From contig CP136069.1 in the NCBI GenBank assembly GCA_032622095.1, forward strand, positions 36,306,194-36,370,193: a stretch of 64,000 nt of DNA, given 5' to 3'. Under the pieces are notes generated by a model that saw only the letters and a program-made list of their open reading frames with translations, did not search any database and was not told the DNA's origin. The translations under genes and the position numbers were made by a program. Within the stretch, counting starts at the first letter, position 1. Each line of letters begins with the position of its first letter. Below, piece by piece: positions 45,631-58,834 of the stretch. The stretch comes from Siphonodentalium dalli. Its lineage: Eukaryota; Mollusca; Scaphopoda; Gadilida; Siphonodentaliidae.

Positions 45631-46282
45631 TATATTTTAGGGCCCTGAAAGTGTTTTCTGAGCTGTTCCATATTGGCCACCAGAGTTCATATTTGACCGG
45701 TTCTACCTGATAATTGTGCGACAGTACAGTCGCGTTACTTTATACATCAACATTGGTCATTATCACCCGACAAATTTATTTCGGTCTATCGTATCAACCG
45801 CTATTTCCCATGCGTAGCCTGACTTAAGTGTCAACATTGGTCTTTATCGCTCCACTAATTTGTATCGTTTCATTGGTATGAATTCCAAATCCAATTATCC
45901 ATATATAACCAACCCAACCTCTAATCCCGGTCCAATTTATAAAAAAAATTTCATCGCTAAAGTCACGTTAAGTAATATTTTATCGCGTGATACTTGTACT
46001 TATATGTCTATGGTATTACTATAGTATACCATATACGTATATCAATTGCTATTCCTTTCTATATAATCCTGGTGCCATCTATAGAGATAGAGATACTATC
46101 AGACCCCCCCCCCCCCCCCAATTTTATATCATTGCTGCTTTAGTACAGTCGCGATGTATTACATGGCAACATCGCTCCAATAATTTTTGTCAGTTCATCG
46201 GTACGAACCCCTTTTTCTCCGAGTCCATATAACCAACCCAACATCTTATCCCGTACCACTATAGAAGTCCATAAATAAATTC
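45631..46282. repeat. Degenerate repeats left of the satellite
   Basis: AGTACAGTCGCG occurs near 45724 and 46143, and ATATAACCAACCCAAC near 45902 and 46227, each with similar surroundings, so about 300-400 bp appears duplicated. A run of about 18 C lies near 46105. Confidence 0.5.
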
Positions 46283-49200
46283 TGACTTTATAAACACGGA
46301 ATTAAGTTTTTAACCCGGAATTCTGACTTTAAACTCGGAATTCTGACTTTATCAACTAAGAATTCTGTCTTTTTAACTCGGATATCTGACTTTATAACTC
46401 AGAATTCTGACTTTATAACTTGGAATTCTGTCTTTTTAACTCGGAGTTCTGACTTTATAAACTTGATATTCTGTCTTCATAACTCGGAATTATGTCTTTG
46501 TCTTTTTAACATTGAAATTCTGTCTTTTTAACTCGGAATTCTGACTTTATAACTCGGAATTCTGACTTTATAACTCGGAATTCTGACTTTATCAACTAAG
46601 TATTCTGTCTTTTTAACTCGGAATTCTGACTTTATCAATTTGAAATTCTGTCTTTTTAACTCGGAATTCTGACTTTATAACTCGGAATTATGACTTTATC
46701 AATTTGAAATTCTGTCTTTTTAACTCGGAATTCTGACTTTATAACTCGGAATTCTGACTTTATAACTCGGAATTCTGACTTTATAACTCGGAATTCTGAC
46801 TTTATCAACTAAGTATTCTGTCTTTTTAACTCGAAATTCTGACTTTATCAATTTAAAATTCTGTCTTTTTAACTAGGAATTCTGACTTTATAAACACGGA
46901 ATTAAGTTTTTAACCCGGAATTCTGACTTTAAACTCGGAATTCTGACTTTATCAACTAAGAATTCTGTCTTTTTAACTCGGATATCTGACTTTATAACTC
47001 AGAATTCTGACTTTATAACTTGGAATTCTGTCTTTTTAACTCGGAGTTCTGACTTTATAAACTTGATATTCTGTCTTCATAACTCGGAATTATGTCTTTG
47101 TCTTTTTAACATTGAAATTCTGTCTTTTTAACTCGGAATTCTGACTTTATAACTCGGAATTCTGACTTTATAACTCAGAATTCTGACTTTATCAACTAAG
47201 TATTCTGTCTTTTTAACTCGGAATTCTGACTTTATCAATTTGAAATTCTGTCTTTTTAACTCGGAATTCTGTCTTTTTAACTCGGAATTCTGACTTTATA
47301 ACTCGGAATTCTGACTTTATCAACTAAGTATTCTGTCTTTTTAACTCGAAATTCTGACTTTATCAATTTAAAATTCTGTCTTTTTAACTAGGAATTCTGA
47401 CTTTATAAACACGGAATTAAGTTTTTAACCCGGAATTCTGACTTTAAACTCGGAATTCTGACTTTATCAACTAAGAATTCTGTCTTTTTAACTCGGATAT
47501 CTGACTTTATAACTCAGAATTCTGACTTTATAACTTGGAATTCTGTCTTTTTAACTCGGAGTTCTGACTTTATAAACTTGATATTCTGTCTTCATAACTC
47601 GGAATTATGTCTTTGTCTTTTTAACATTGAAATTCTGTCTTTTTAACTCGGAATTCTGACTTTATAACTCGGAATTCTGACTTTATAACTCGGAATTCTG
47701 ACTTTATCAACTAAGTATTCTGTCTTTTTAACTCGGAATTCTGACTTTATCAATTTGAAATTCTGTCTTTTTTAACTCGGAATTCTGACTTTATAAACAC
47801 GGAATTATGTCTTTTTAACCCGGAATTCTGACTTTATAACTCGGAATTCTGACTTTCCAAACTGGGAATTCTATCTTTATAACTCGGAATTTTGACTTTA
47901 TTAACTCAGATTTCTTACTTTATAACTCGGAATTCTGTCTTTTTAACTCAGAATTCTGACTTTATAAACTCGGAATTTTGACTTTATAACTCGGAATTCT
48001 GTCTTTTTAACTCGGAATTCTGACTTTATAACTCGGAATTCTGACTTTATCAACTAAGTATTCTGTCTTTTTAACTCGAAATTCTGACTTTATCAATTTA
48101 AAATTCTGTCTTTTTAACTAGGAATTCTGACTTTATAAACACGGAATTATGTTTTTAACCCGGAATTCTGACTTTAAACTCGGAATTCTGACTTTATCAA
48201 CTAAGAATTCTGTCTTTTTAACTCGGATATCTGACTTTATAACTCAGAATTCTGACTTTATAACTTGGAATTCTGTCTTTTTAACTCGGAGTTCTGACTT
48301 TATAAACTTGATATTCTGTCTTCATAACTCGGAATTATGTCTTTGTCTTTTTAACATTGAAATTCTGTCTTTTTAACTCGGAATTCTGACTTTATAACTC
48401 GGAATTCTGACTTTATAACTCGGAATTCTGACTTTATCAACTAAGTATTCTGTCTTTTTAACTCGGAATTCTGACTTTATCAATTTGAAATTCTGTCTTT
48501 TTTAACTCGGAATTCTGACTTTATAAACACGGAATTATGTCTTTTTAACCCGGAATTCTGACTTTATAACTCGGAATTCTGACTTTCCAAACTGGGAATT
48601 CTATCTTTATAACTCGGAATTTTGACTTTATTAACTCAGATTTCTTACTTTATAACTCGGAATTCTGTCTTTTTAACTCAGAATTCTGACTTTATAAACT
48701 CGGAATTTTGACTTTATAACTCGGAATTCTGTCTTTTTAACTCGGAATTCTGACTTTATAACTCGGAATTCTGACTTTATCAACTAAGTATTCTGTCTTT
48801 TTAACTCGAAATTCTGACTTTATCAATTTAAAATTCTGTCTTTTTAACTAGGAATTCTGACTTTATAAACACGGAATTATGTTTTTAACCCGGAATTCTG
48901 ACTTTAAACTCGGAATTCTGACTTTATCAACTAAGAATTCTGTCTTTTTAACTCGGATATCTGACTTTATAACTCAGAATTCTGACTTTATAACTTGGAA
49001 TTCTGTCTTTTTAACTCGGAGTTCTGACTTTATAAACTTGATATTCTGTCTTCATAACTCGGAATTATGTCTTTGTCTTTTTAACATTGAAATTCTGTCT
49101 TTTTAACTCGGAATTCTGACTTTATAACTCGGAATTCTGACTTTATAACTCGGAATTCTGACTTTATCAACTAAGTATTCTGTCTTTTTAACTCGGAATT

Positions 49201-52200
49201 CTGACTTTATCAATTTGAAATTCTGTCTTTTTTAACTCGGAATTCTGACTTTATAAACACGGAATTATGTCTTTTTAACCCGGAATTCTGACTTTATAAC
49301 TCGGAATTCTGACTTTCCAAACTGGGAATTCTATCTTTATAACTCGGAATTTTGACTTTATTAACTCAGATTTCTTACTTTATAACTCGGAATTCTGTCT
49401 TTTTAACTCAGAATTCTGACTTTATAAACTCGGAATTTTGACTTTATAACTCGGAATTCTGTCTTTTTAACTCGGAATTCTGACTTTATAACTCGGAATT
49501 CTGACTTTATCAACTAAGTATTCTGTCTTTTTAACTCGAAATTCTGACTTTATCAATTTAAAATTCTGTCTTTTTAACTAGGAATTCTGACTTTATAAAC
49601 ACGGAATTATGTTTTTAACCCGGAATTCTGACTTTAAACTCGGAATTCTGACTTTATCAACTAAGAATTCTGTCTTTTTAACTCGGATATCTGACTTTAT
49701 AACTCAGAATTCTGACTTTATAACTTGGAATTCTGTCTTTTTAACTCGGAGTTCTGACTTTATAAACTTGATATTCTGTCTTCATAACTCGGAATTATGT
49801 CTTTGTCTTTTTAACATTGAAATTCTGTCTTTTTAACTCGGAATTCTGACTTTATAACTCGGAATTCTGACTTTATAACTCGGAATTCTGACTTTATCAA
49901 CTAAGTATTCTGTCTTTTTAACTCGGAATTCTGACTTTATCAATTTGAAATTCTGTCTTTTTAACTCGGAATTCTGACTTTATAACTCGGAATTATGACT
50001 TTATCAATTTGAAATTCTGTCTTTTTAACTCGGAATTCTGACTTTATAACTCGGAATTCTGACTTTATAACTCGGAATTCTGACTTTATAACTCGGAATT
50101 CTGACTTTATCAACTAAGTATTCTGTCTTTTTAACTCGAAATTCTGACTTTATCAATTTAAAATTCTGTCTTTTTAACTAGGAATTCTGACTTTATAAAC
50201 ACGGAATTAAGTTTTTAACCCGGAATTCTGACTTTAAACTCGGAATTCTGACTTTATCAACTAAGTATTCTGTCTTTTTAACTCGGAATTCTGACTTTAT
50301 CAATTTGAAATTCTGTCTTTTTTAACTCGGAATTCTGACTTTATAAACACGGAATTATGTCTTTTTAACCCGGAATTCTGACTTTATAACTCGGAATTCT
50401 GACTTTCCAAACTGGGAATTCTATCTTTATAACTCGGAATTTTGACTTTATTAACTCAGATTTCTTACTTTATAACTCGGAATTCTGTCTTTTTAACTCA
50501 GAATTCTGACTTTATAAACTCGGAATTTTGACTTTATAACTCGGAATTCTGTCTTTTTAACTCGGAATTCTGACTTTATAACTCGGAATTCTGACTTTAT
50601 CAACTAAGTATTCTGTCTTTTTAACTCGAAATTCTGACTTTATCAATTTAAAATTCTGTCTTTTTAACTAGGAATTCTGACTTTATAAACACGGAATTAT
50701 GTTTTTAACCCGGAATTCTGACTTTAAACTCGGAATTCTGACTTTATCAACTAAGAATTCTGTCTTTTTAACTCGGATATCTGACTTTATAACTCAGAAT
50801 TCTGACTTTATAACTTGGAATTCTGTCTTTTTAACTCGGAGTTCTGACTTTATAAACTTGATATTCTGTCTTCATAACTCGGAATTATGTCTTTGTCTTT
50901 TTAACATTGAAATTCTGTCTTTTTAACTCGGAATTCTGACTTTATAACTCGGAATTCTGACTTTATAACTCGGAATTCTGACTTTATCAACTAAGTATTC
51001 TGTCTTTTTAACTCGGAATTCTGACTTTATCAATTTGAAATTCTGTCTTTTTAACTCGGAATTCTGACTTTATAACTCGGAATTATGACTTTATCAATTT
51101 GAAATTCTGTCTTTTTAACTCGGAATTCTGACTTTATAACTCGGAATTCTGACTTTATAACTCGGAATTCTGACTTTATAACTCGGAATTCTGACTTTAT
51201 CAACTAAGTATTCTGTCTTTTTAACTCGAAATTCTGACTTTATCAATTTAAAATTCTGTCTTTTTAACTAGGAATTCTGACTTTATAAACACGGAATTAA
51301 GTTTTTAACCCGGAATTCTGACTTTAAACTCGGAATTCTGACTTTATCAACTAAGAATTCTGTCTTTTTAACTCGGATATCTGACTTTATAACTCAGAAT
51401 TCTGACTTTATAACTTGGAATTCTGTCTTTTTAACTCGGAGTTCTGACTTTTTAACTCAGAATTCTGACTTTATAAACTCGGAATTTTGACTTTATAACT
51501 CGGAATTCTGTCTTTTTAACTCGGAATTCTGACTTTATAACTCGGAATTCTGACTTTATCAACTAAGTATTCTGTCTTTTTAACTCGAAATTCTGACTTT
51601 ATCAATTTAAAATTCTGTCTTTTTAACTAGGAATTCTGACTTTATAAACACGGAATTATGTTTTTAACCCGGAATTCTGACTTTAAACTCGGAATTCTGA
51701 CTTTATCAACTAAGAATTCTGTCTTTTTAACTCGGATATCTGACTTTATAACTCAGAATTCAGACTTTATAACTTGGAATTCTGTCTTTTTAACTCGGAG
51801 TTCTGACTTTATAAACTTGATATTCTGTCTTCATAACTCGGAATTATGTCTTTGTCTTTTTAACATTGAAATTCTGTCTTTTTAACTCGGAATTCTGACT
51901 TTATAACTCGGAATTCTGACTTTATAACTCGGAATTCTGACTTTATCAACTAAGTATTCTGTCTTTTTAACTCGGAATTCTGACTTTATCAATTTGAAAT
52001 TCTGTCTTTTTTAACTCGGAATTCTGACTTTATAAACACGGAATTATGTCTTTTTAACCCGGAATTCTGACTTTATAACTCGGAATTCTGACTTTCCAAA
52101 CTGGGAATTCTATCTTTATAACTCGGAATTTTGACTTTATTAACTCAGATTTCTTACTTTATAACTCGGAATTCTGTCTTTTTAACTCAGAATTCTGACT

Positions 52201-55200
52201 TTATAAACTCGGAATTTTGACTTTATAACTCGGAATTCTGTCTTTTTAACTCGGAATTCTGACTTTATAACTCGGAATTCTGACTTTATCAACTAAGTAT
52301 TCTGTCTTTTTAACTCGAAATTCTGACTTTATCAATTTAAAATTCTGTCTTTTTAACTAGGAATTCTGACTTTATAAACACGGAATTATGTTTTTAAACC
52401 CGGAATTCTGACTTTAAACTCGGAATTCTGACTTTATCAACTAAGAATTCTGTCTTTTTAACTCGGATATCTGACTTTATAACTCAGAATTCAGACTTTA
52501 TAACTTGGAATTCTGTCTTTTTAACTCGGAGTTCTGACTTTATAAACTTGATATTCTGTCTTCATAACTCGGAATTATGTCTTTGTCTTTTTAACATTGA
52601 AATTCTGTCTTTTTAACTCGGAATTCTGACTTTATAACTCGGAATTCTGACTTTATAACTCGGAATTCTGACTTTATCAACTAAGTATTCTGTCTTTTTA
52701 ACTCGGAATTCTGACTTTATCAATTTGAAATTCTGTCTTTTTTAACTCGGAATTCTGACTTTATAAACACGGAATTATGTCTTTTTAACCCGGAATTCTG
52801 ACTTTATAACTCGGAATTCTGACTTTCCAAACTGGGAATTCTATCTTTATAACTCGGAATTTTGACTTTATTAACTCAGATTTCTTACTTTATAACTCGG
52901 AATTCTGTCTTTTTAACTCAGAATTCTGACTTTATAAACTCGGAATTTTGACTTTATAACTCGGAATTCTGTCTTTTTAACTCGGAATTCTGACTTTATA
53001 ACTCGGAATTCTGACTTTATCAACTAAGTATTCTGTCTTTTTAACTCGAAATTCTGACTTTATCAATTTAAAATTCTGTCTTTTTAACTAGGAATTCTGA
53101 CTTTATAAACACGGAATTATGTTTTTAACCCGGAATTCTGACTTTAAACTCGGAATTCTGACTTTATCAACTAAGAATTCTGTCTTTTTAACTCGGATAT
53201 CTGACTTTATAACTCAGAATTCTGACTTTATAACTTGGAATTCTGTCTTTTTAACTCGGAGTTCTGACTTTATAAACTTGATATTCTGTCTTCATAACTC
53301 GGAATTATGTCTTTGTCTTTTTAACATTGAAATTCTGTCTTTTTAACTCGGAATTCTGACTTTATAACTCGGAATTCTGACTTTATAACTCGGAATTCTG
53401 ACTTTATCAACTAAGTATTCTGTCTTTTTAACTCGGAATTCTGACTTTATCAATTTGAAATTCTGTCTTTTTTAACTCGGAATTCTGACTTTATAAACAC
53501 GGAATTATGTCTTTTTAACCCGGAATTCTGACTTTATAACTCGGAATTCTGACTTTCCAAACTGGGAATTCTATCTTTATAACTCGGAATTTTGACTTTA
53601 TTAACTCAGATTTCTTACTTTATAACTCGGAATTCTGTCTTTTTAACTCAGAATTCTGACTTTATAAACTCGGAATTTTGACTTTATAACTCGGAATTCT
53701 GTCTTTTTAACTCGGAATTCTGACTTTATAACTCGGAATTCTGACTTTATCAACTAAGTATTCTGTCTTTTTAACTCGAAATTCTGACTTTATCAATTTA
53801 AAATTCTGTCTTTTTAACTAGGAATTCTGACTTTATAAACACGGAATTATGTTTTTAACCCGGAATTCTGACTTTAAACTCGGAATTCTGACTTTATCAA
53901 CTAAGAATTCTGTCTTTTTAACTCGGATATCTGACTTTATAACTCAGAATTCTGACTTTATAACTTGGAATTCTGTCTTTTTAACTCGGAGTTCTGACTT
54001 TATAAACTTGATATTCTGTCTTCATAACTCGGAATTATGTCTTTGTCTTTTTAACATTGAAATTCTGTCTTTTTAACTCGGAATTCTGACTTTATAACTC
54101 GGAATTCTGACTTTATAACTCGGAATTCTGACTTTATCAACTAAGTATTCTGTCTTTTTAACTCGGAATTCTGACTTTATCAATTTGAAATTCTGTCTTT
54201 TTTAACTCGGAATTCTGACTTTATAAACACGGAATTATGTCTTTTTAACCCGGAATTCTGACTTTATAACTCGGAATTCTGACTTTCCAAACTGGGAATT
54301 CTATCTTTATAACTCGGAATTTTGACTTTATTAACTCAGATTTCTTACTTTATAACTCGGAATTCTGTCTTTTTAACTCAGAATTCTGACTTTATAAACT
54401 CGGAATTTTGACTTTATAACTCGGAATTCTGTCTTTTTAACTCGGAATTCTGACTTTATAACTCGGAATTCTGACTTTATCAACTAAGTATTCTGTCTTT
54501 TTAACTCGAAATTCTGACTTTATCAATTTAAAATTCTGTCTTTTTAACTAGGAATTCTGACTTTATAAACACGGAATTAAGTTTTTAACCCGGAATTCTG
54601 ACTTTAAACTCGGAATTCTGACTTTATCAACTAAGAATTCTGTCTTTTTAACTCGGATATCTGACTTTATAACTCAGAATTCTGACTTTATAACTTGGAA
54701 TTCTGTCTTTTTAACTCGGAGTTCTGACTTTATAAACTTGATATTCTGTCTTCATAACTCGGAATTATGTCTTTGTCTTTTTAACATTGAAATTCTGTCT
54801 TTTTAACTCGGAATTCTGACTTTATAACTCGGAATTCTGACTTTATAACTCAGAATTCTGACTTTATCAACTAAGTATTCTGTCTTTTTAACTCGGAATT
54901 CTGACTTTATCAATTTGAAATTCTGTCTTTTTAACTCGGAATTCTGACTTTATAACTCGGAATTATGACTTTATCAATTTGAAATTCTGTCTTTTTAACT
55001 CGGAATTCTGACTTTATAACTCGGAATTCTGACTTTATAACTCGGAATTCTGACTTTATCAACTAAGTATTCTGTCTTTTTAACTCGAAATTCTGACTTT
55101 ATCAATTTAAAATTCTGTCTTTTTAACTAGGAATTCTGACTTTATAAACACGGAATTATGTTTTTAACCCGGAATTCTGACTTTAAACTCGGAATTCTGA

Positions 55201-56034
55201 CTTTATCAACTAAGAATTCTGTCTTTTTAACTCGGATATCTGACTTTATAACTCAGAATTCTGACTTTATAACTTGGAATTCTGTCTTTTTAACTCGGAG
55301 TTCTGACTTTATAAACTTGATATTCTGTCTTCATAACTCGGAATTATGTCTTTGTCTTTTTAACATTGAAATTCTGTCTTTTTAACTCGGAATTCTGACT
55401 TTATAACTCGGAATTCTGACTTTATAACTCGGAATTCTGACTTTATCAACTAAGTATTCTGTCTTTTTAACTCGGAATTCTGACTTTATCAATTTGAAAT
55501 TCTGTCTTTTTTAACTCGGAATTCTGACTTTATAAACACGGAATTATGTCTTTTTAACCCGGAATTCTGACTTTATAACTCGGAATTCTGACTTTCCAAA
55601 CTGGGAATTCTATCTTTATAACTCGGAATTTTGACTTTATTAACTCAGATTTCTTACTTTATAACTCGGAATTCTGTCTTTTTAACTCAGAATTCTGACT
55701 TTATAAACTCGGAATTTTGACTTTATAACTCGGAATTCTGTCTTTTTAACTCGGAATTTTGACTTTATAAACTCGGAATTCTGACTTTCCAAACTCGGAA
55801 TTCTGTCTTCATAACTCGGAATTATGTCTTTGTCTTTTTAACATTGGAATTCTGACTTTATACACTTGATATTCTGTCTTCATATCTCAGAATTATGACT
55901 TTATAAACTCGGAATTCTGTCTTTTTAACCCGGAATTATGACTTTATAAACACGGAATTATGTCTTTTTAACCCGGAATTCTGACTATAAACTCGGAATT
56001 CTGTCTTTTTAACTCGGAATTCTGTCTTTTTAAC
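46283..56034. repeat. 21-bp satellite array with higher-order repeats
   Basis: About 9.7 kb of a 21-bp monomer, ACTCGGAATTCTGACTTTAT plus A, alternating with a GTCTTTTTA variant; most monomers carry an EcoRI site. The anchor TAAACACGGAATTA followed by GTTTTTAA or TGTTTTTAA recurs at 46291, 46891, 47406, 48136, 48866, 49596, 50196, 50686, 51286, 51645, 52375, 53106, 53836, 54566 and 55145. Spacings of 730 (seven, one of 731) and 600 (three) dominate, so monomers form higher-order units that look almost identical. The 75-codon ORFs repeated inside are by-products. Centromeric, heterochromatic or simple unequal-exchange origin cannot be told apart. Confidence 0.95.
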
Positions 56035-56310
56035 GCATAATTCTCATTAAAGTCGCCTCCAATTATTATGTCATTGGTATCATCAGTCGCTTTTTTATAT
56101 TCAATTCGATAGCGTCCCAGTAAGATGACGGCGAAGTTGGGGTCTATATATAGATCCAAGTAGAATTTTTTTGTGGCATATGGTGACTTCAGCCCATACT
56201 GATTCCAGATCAGGTACTATTAAGTCTTCGCGAAGTTTATACGGAATACTATTTCGAATGTAGATGCTGACACCCCTCCTGTTGTTTCGGTCTTTCTATC
56301 ATTCCTATCA
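56035..56310 (-). pseudogene. LINE endonuclease fragment
   Basis: Minus-strand translation shows RNNRRGVSIYIRNSIPYKL, DLESVWAEV, KKILLGSIYRP and, after a frame change, DDTNDIIIGGDFNEN. These match the APE-type endonuclease of non-LTR retrotransposons (the SFYRP and GDFN motifs carry active-site residues). One frameshift lies between the two halves near 56160. The fragment is cut at GDFNEN exactly where the satellite begins. The rest of the LINE is absent. Confidence 0.75.
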
Positions 56311-57130
56311 TTCATTATCCGCCATTTCAAAGGAGAACCACCAAACAGTAGAAGTTGGAAGTATAACTAGCGTATAACAGTGAGACTATTTCGGACGAAA
56401 AATACACGTTGAGTTGAAAGAGACACTTGTCACTCAAAACTGGTGCCAATCGTGTGATGAAATCACGTCGGGAATTCAGCGTATTTGATTGCCTAATCGC
56501 AACTGGCAGCTGTAAAGTTGCACGTGGGATTGATATAGTCGACCGCGGTGACATAAATTGTGTTGCTTTTAATTTCAGTATTCACTTCTTTGAAATGTTC
56601 AATCTTGTTGATTTGTTTGGTTACTTGTGCACTGAATATTAGCATCTAGCACAGTTATTGTCAATACAGTCATATCCGAAGGAATTATGATGCAGCACCG
56701 AAATTTCATTTAAAATCGCAGGTTTCCAGGTACATTGTTTAGGCTCGACGCTGCTGTCATTTATGTAGCGGGGAAAGTAATCAAGAAATTGACGTCAAAC
56801 AGAGTCGCTTGCGATGACGATGCCGAAAACACTAAAAAAAATCGGTTGCGTTTCACAAAAAGTATTGTTTTGATTTCATGCGTATGATTAGTAATCGGTG
56901 ACGTCACTAAATCAGATATAGTCTATATACGAACCAAAGCGTCCGGCTTTGGTTCGTTATGAAGCAAACAGACTGGCTGTCACATTATCGTCTCTTATTT
57001 AGTGCGCGGTGTGTTATCTGAATATATGCGCAACGACATATTTATCACAAGATACCACATTTTAGACGATACACGATACCAATGCCTGTCCAGAGTTAGA
57101 CTACTAGATGTTAGGATTTTAAAATTTGCA
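56311..57130. other. No gene seen; small hairpin near 56931
   Basis: ACGAACCAAAG and CTTTGGTTCGT pair around CGTCCGG at 56931-56960. Otherwise nothing is recognised. Confidence 0.4.
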
Positions 57131-57353
57131 GGTTAAAATCTCAACATTTACTCTCATTGGGCCGAACTATATATGGTGGCTGGCTAAAGACTACCGGTCA
57201 ATTGAAAACAAAATTCCCACGAGAACACCCCAATGCAGACACTGTAACCACTTTCCTGAATGTGACCCAGCGGCAATACGACTCATTGCCGATATACCAG
57301 AGATTGGAGAATGATTATCCTATCAAACGATCACAGCGTATAGCAGGACATTA
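57131..57353 (+). CDS. Possible terminal exon, unknown protein
   Basis: After an acceptor-like AAAATTTGCAG, a frame reads LKSQHLLSLGRTIYGGWLKT, FPREHPNADTVTTFLNVTQ and QRQYDSLPIYQRLENDYP, ending at TAA near 57351. Base composition is richer in GC than the flanks and the protein looks well formed. A second overlapping frame is also open. I recognise no domain; it could be an exon or part of the viral-type remnant that follows. Confidence 0.3.
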
Positions 57354-57399
57354 ATATTAATGGTCAGGCGAGGCTAAATGTCCAGTGCCAAGATAGACA

Positions 57400-57640
57400 A
57401 TACTTGGCGTGTGTATTGCTTGAGTATATTATGTGGATACACGCGTGATTATAATACACAAGCTTCGTACATCTCGCCGTGAGTATATGACATGGATACA
57501 CGCGTGAGTATAATTCACAAGCTTCGTACAACTCGCCGTGAGTATAATTCACAAGCTTCGTATAACTCGCCGTGACTATAATTCACAAGCTTCGTACAAC
57601 TCGCCGTGAGTATAATTCACAAGATTCTTGCATCTCGCAG
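57400..57640. repeat. Minisatellite, unit about 34 bp
   Basis: Five to six copies of GTGAGTATAATTCACAAGCT followed by TCGTACAACTCGCC. Left copies are interrupted by GACATGGATACACGC. Confidence 0.75.
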
Positions 57641-57726
57641 TCGATATTGAGCATGTTTCAATTTCAATTGTTATTCGGATGCAAAGAAGTGCAAGACGAT
57701 TAGTTCTATGAGTTGGTCATTCGTGA

Positions 57727-57873
57727 AACCAATATATTATATATTCTATAATTACAATCCTGGGTATATCATCGCGGTCTTTGAAAAATCATTCTTCTCG
57801 CAAACGAGTTAGAAGTAAGTCCATTAAAACACCTGTAAAGAAATCAAAACGATCTCTCGATTTATTTGATTAA
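57727..57873 (+). pseudogene. Basic C-terminal ORF remnant before the capsid gene
   Basis: A frame without ATG ends in SSRKRVRSKSIKTPVKKSKR and then SLDLFD and a stop at 57871-57873. It is strongly basic and nuclear-signal-like. Placed immediately before the capsid fragment, it could be the end of a Polinton DNA-binding or minor virion protein; that is inference from position and composition. Confidence 0.3.
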
Positions 57874-58378
57874 TCATGATGATGCAAAATGGATCATGCG
57901 AATGCGGCAAGTCCGAGTCAGATGCTTCTGGTGTTCCACCAACACTTCCAACGGTGTTGGAATCACAATGGATATTGAAACGAACCCATTCCATTTCCAA
58001 CACTTCAATCTGAAAAAGCTTGAAGTTAGTCAGGACGGGCATACCATTCATAACCGACCATTTGAACCAAACTTTGCACCAGAACAATGCATAAGATCTT
58101 ATTTATCACGGTATGAGTCTTCGGGTATGTTTGGACAAAACAAGTCCTTTGGTTTGAATCTCGAAAAATACATGAATGGTTATTTTTTCTGGGGTTACGA
58201 CATCACAGCTGACCAAGGAGCAGACGAAGGACATTTTCATCATATAAAAACCGGTATAATAAGGTTAGAGCTTCAGTTAGCTGTAGCTCTAGTTTCAGTG
58301 ATCAACGTGATAGTCTATGCTGAGTTCGATAATCAAATTGAAATCAACAGTTTGCGAGAAATAATAACAGCTTATTAA
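57866..58378 (+). pseudogene. Polinton/Maverick major capsid protein, C-terminal part
   Basis: About 165 residues. The blocks NPFHFQHFNL, RPFEPNFAPEQCIRSYLS, FFWGYDITAD, GIIRLELQLA and the near-terminal NVIVYAEFDNQIEI match the end of the double-jelly-roll capsid protein of Polintons and adintoviruses, often annotated in animal genomes as F54H12.2-like. Full proteins are several hundred residues; the N-terminal part is absent here, and the sequence before it (57640-57860) shows no capsid. The next ORF starts 4 nt after the stop, a compact viral arrangement. This is an integrated, incomplete element. Confidence 0.82.
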
Positions 58379-58382
58379 AAGC

Positions 58383-58834
58383 ATGCATGGATTGCATTTG
58401 GAGGAACAATTGAGACTGCAAGTTGGAGGACTAGATTTCATTCCATATTGTGTTCCTATCATTGACAAAGTTCGGAAAACTTTCGAGAAATGTTTCGTTC
58501 ATGAAATACAAAATCAAATTTCAAAAGAAGTGACACTTAATTGTGAAGGATGTAAAATAGATCATCCAAGTCAGACACGACATTAATTTGTCTTTGGACA
58601 CCACAATGGGCAGATATGTTCATTGATATAGCACTACTTAAATTGAACATTTACCGAAATATGGAACAATGGTATCCAGAAATAGAACAATTTACACCAC
58701 AAGAGAAAGTTGAGGCATTACAACTTTGGAAAGATATAAAGGAAGTTGTTCATGCAAACTGTAACCAATTTAATTCGGTTTTTGTTGACTTGTGGTGTGA
58801 AAAAGTGAAAAAATACTACGAAGATGAACACTAG
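58383..58834 (+). pseudogene. Polinton-associated ORF with Cys/His motif, frameshifted
   Basis: The first part (58383-58586) starts MHGLHLEEQLRLQVGGLDF and ends at CEGCKIDHPSQTRH followed by a stop. One frame over, the sequence continues with ICLW and then EKVEALQLWKDIKEVVHANC to 58834. I read one gene broken by a single-base indel near 58580. The C-x-x-C plus HPSQ-x-x-H arrangement looks like a small metal-binding motif and recurs, from memory, in Polinton-linked proteins of unknown role. It overlaps the start of the protease (ATG 58824) by 11 nt. Confidence 0.6.

Noticed and set aside
48149-55385. Eight identical 75-codon ORFs
   Set aside because: They recur only because the higher-order satellite unit recurs; content is just translated monomers.
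46283-56034. Regular repeats resembling a CRISPR array or a repeat-protein gene
   Set aside because: Monomers are contiguous without unique spacers and indels break the frames; it is a eukaryotic satellite.
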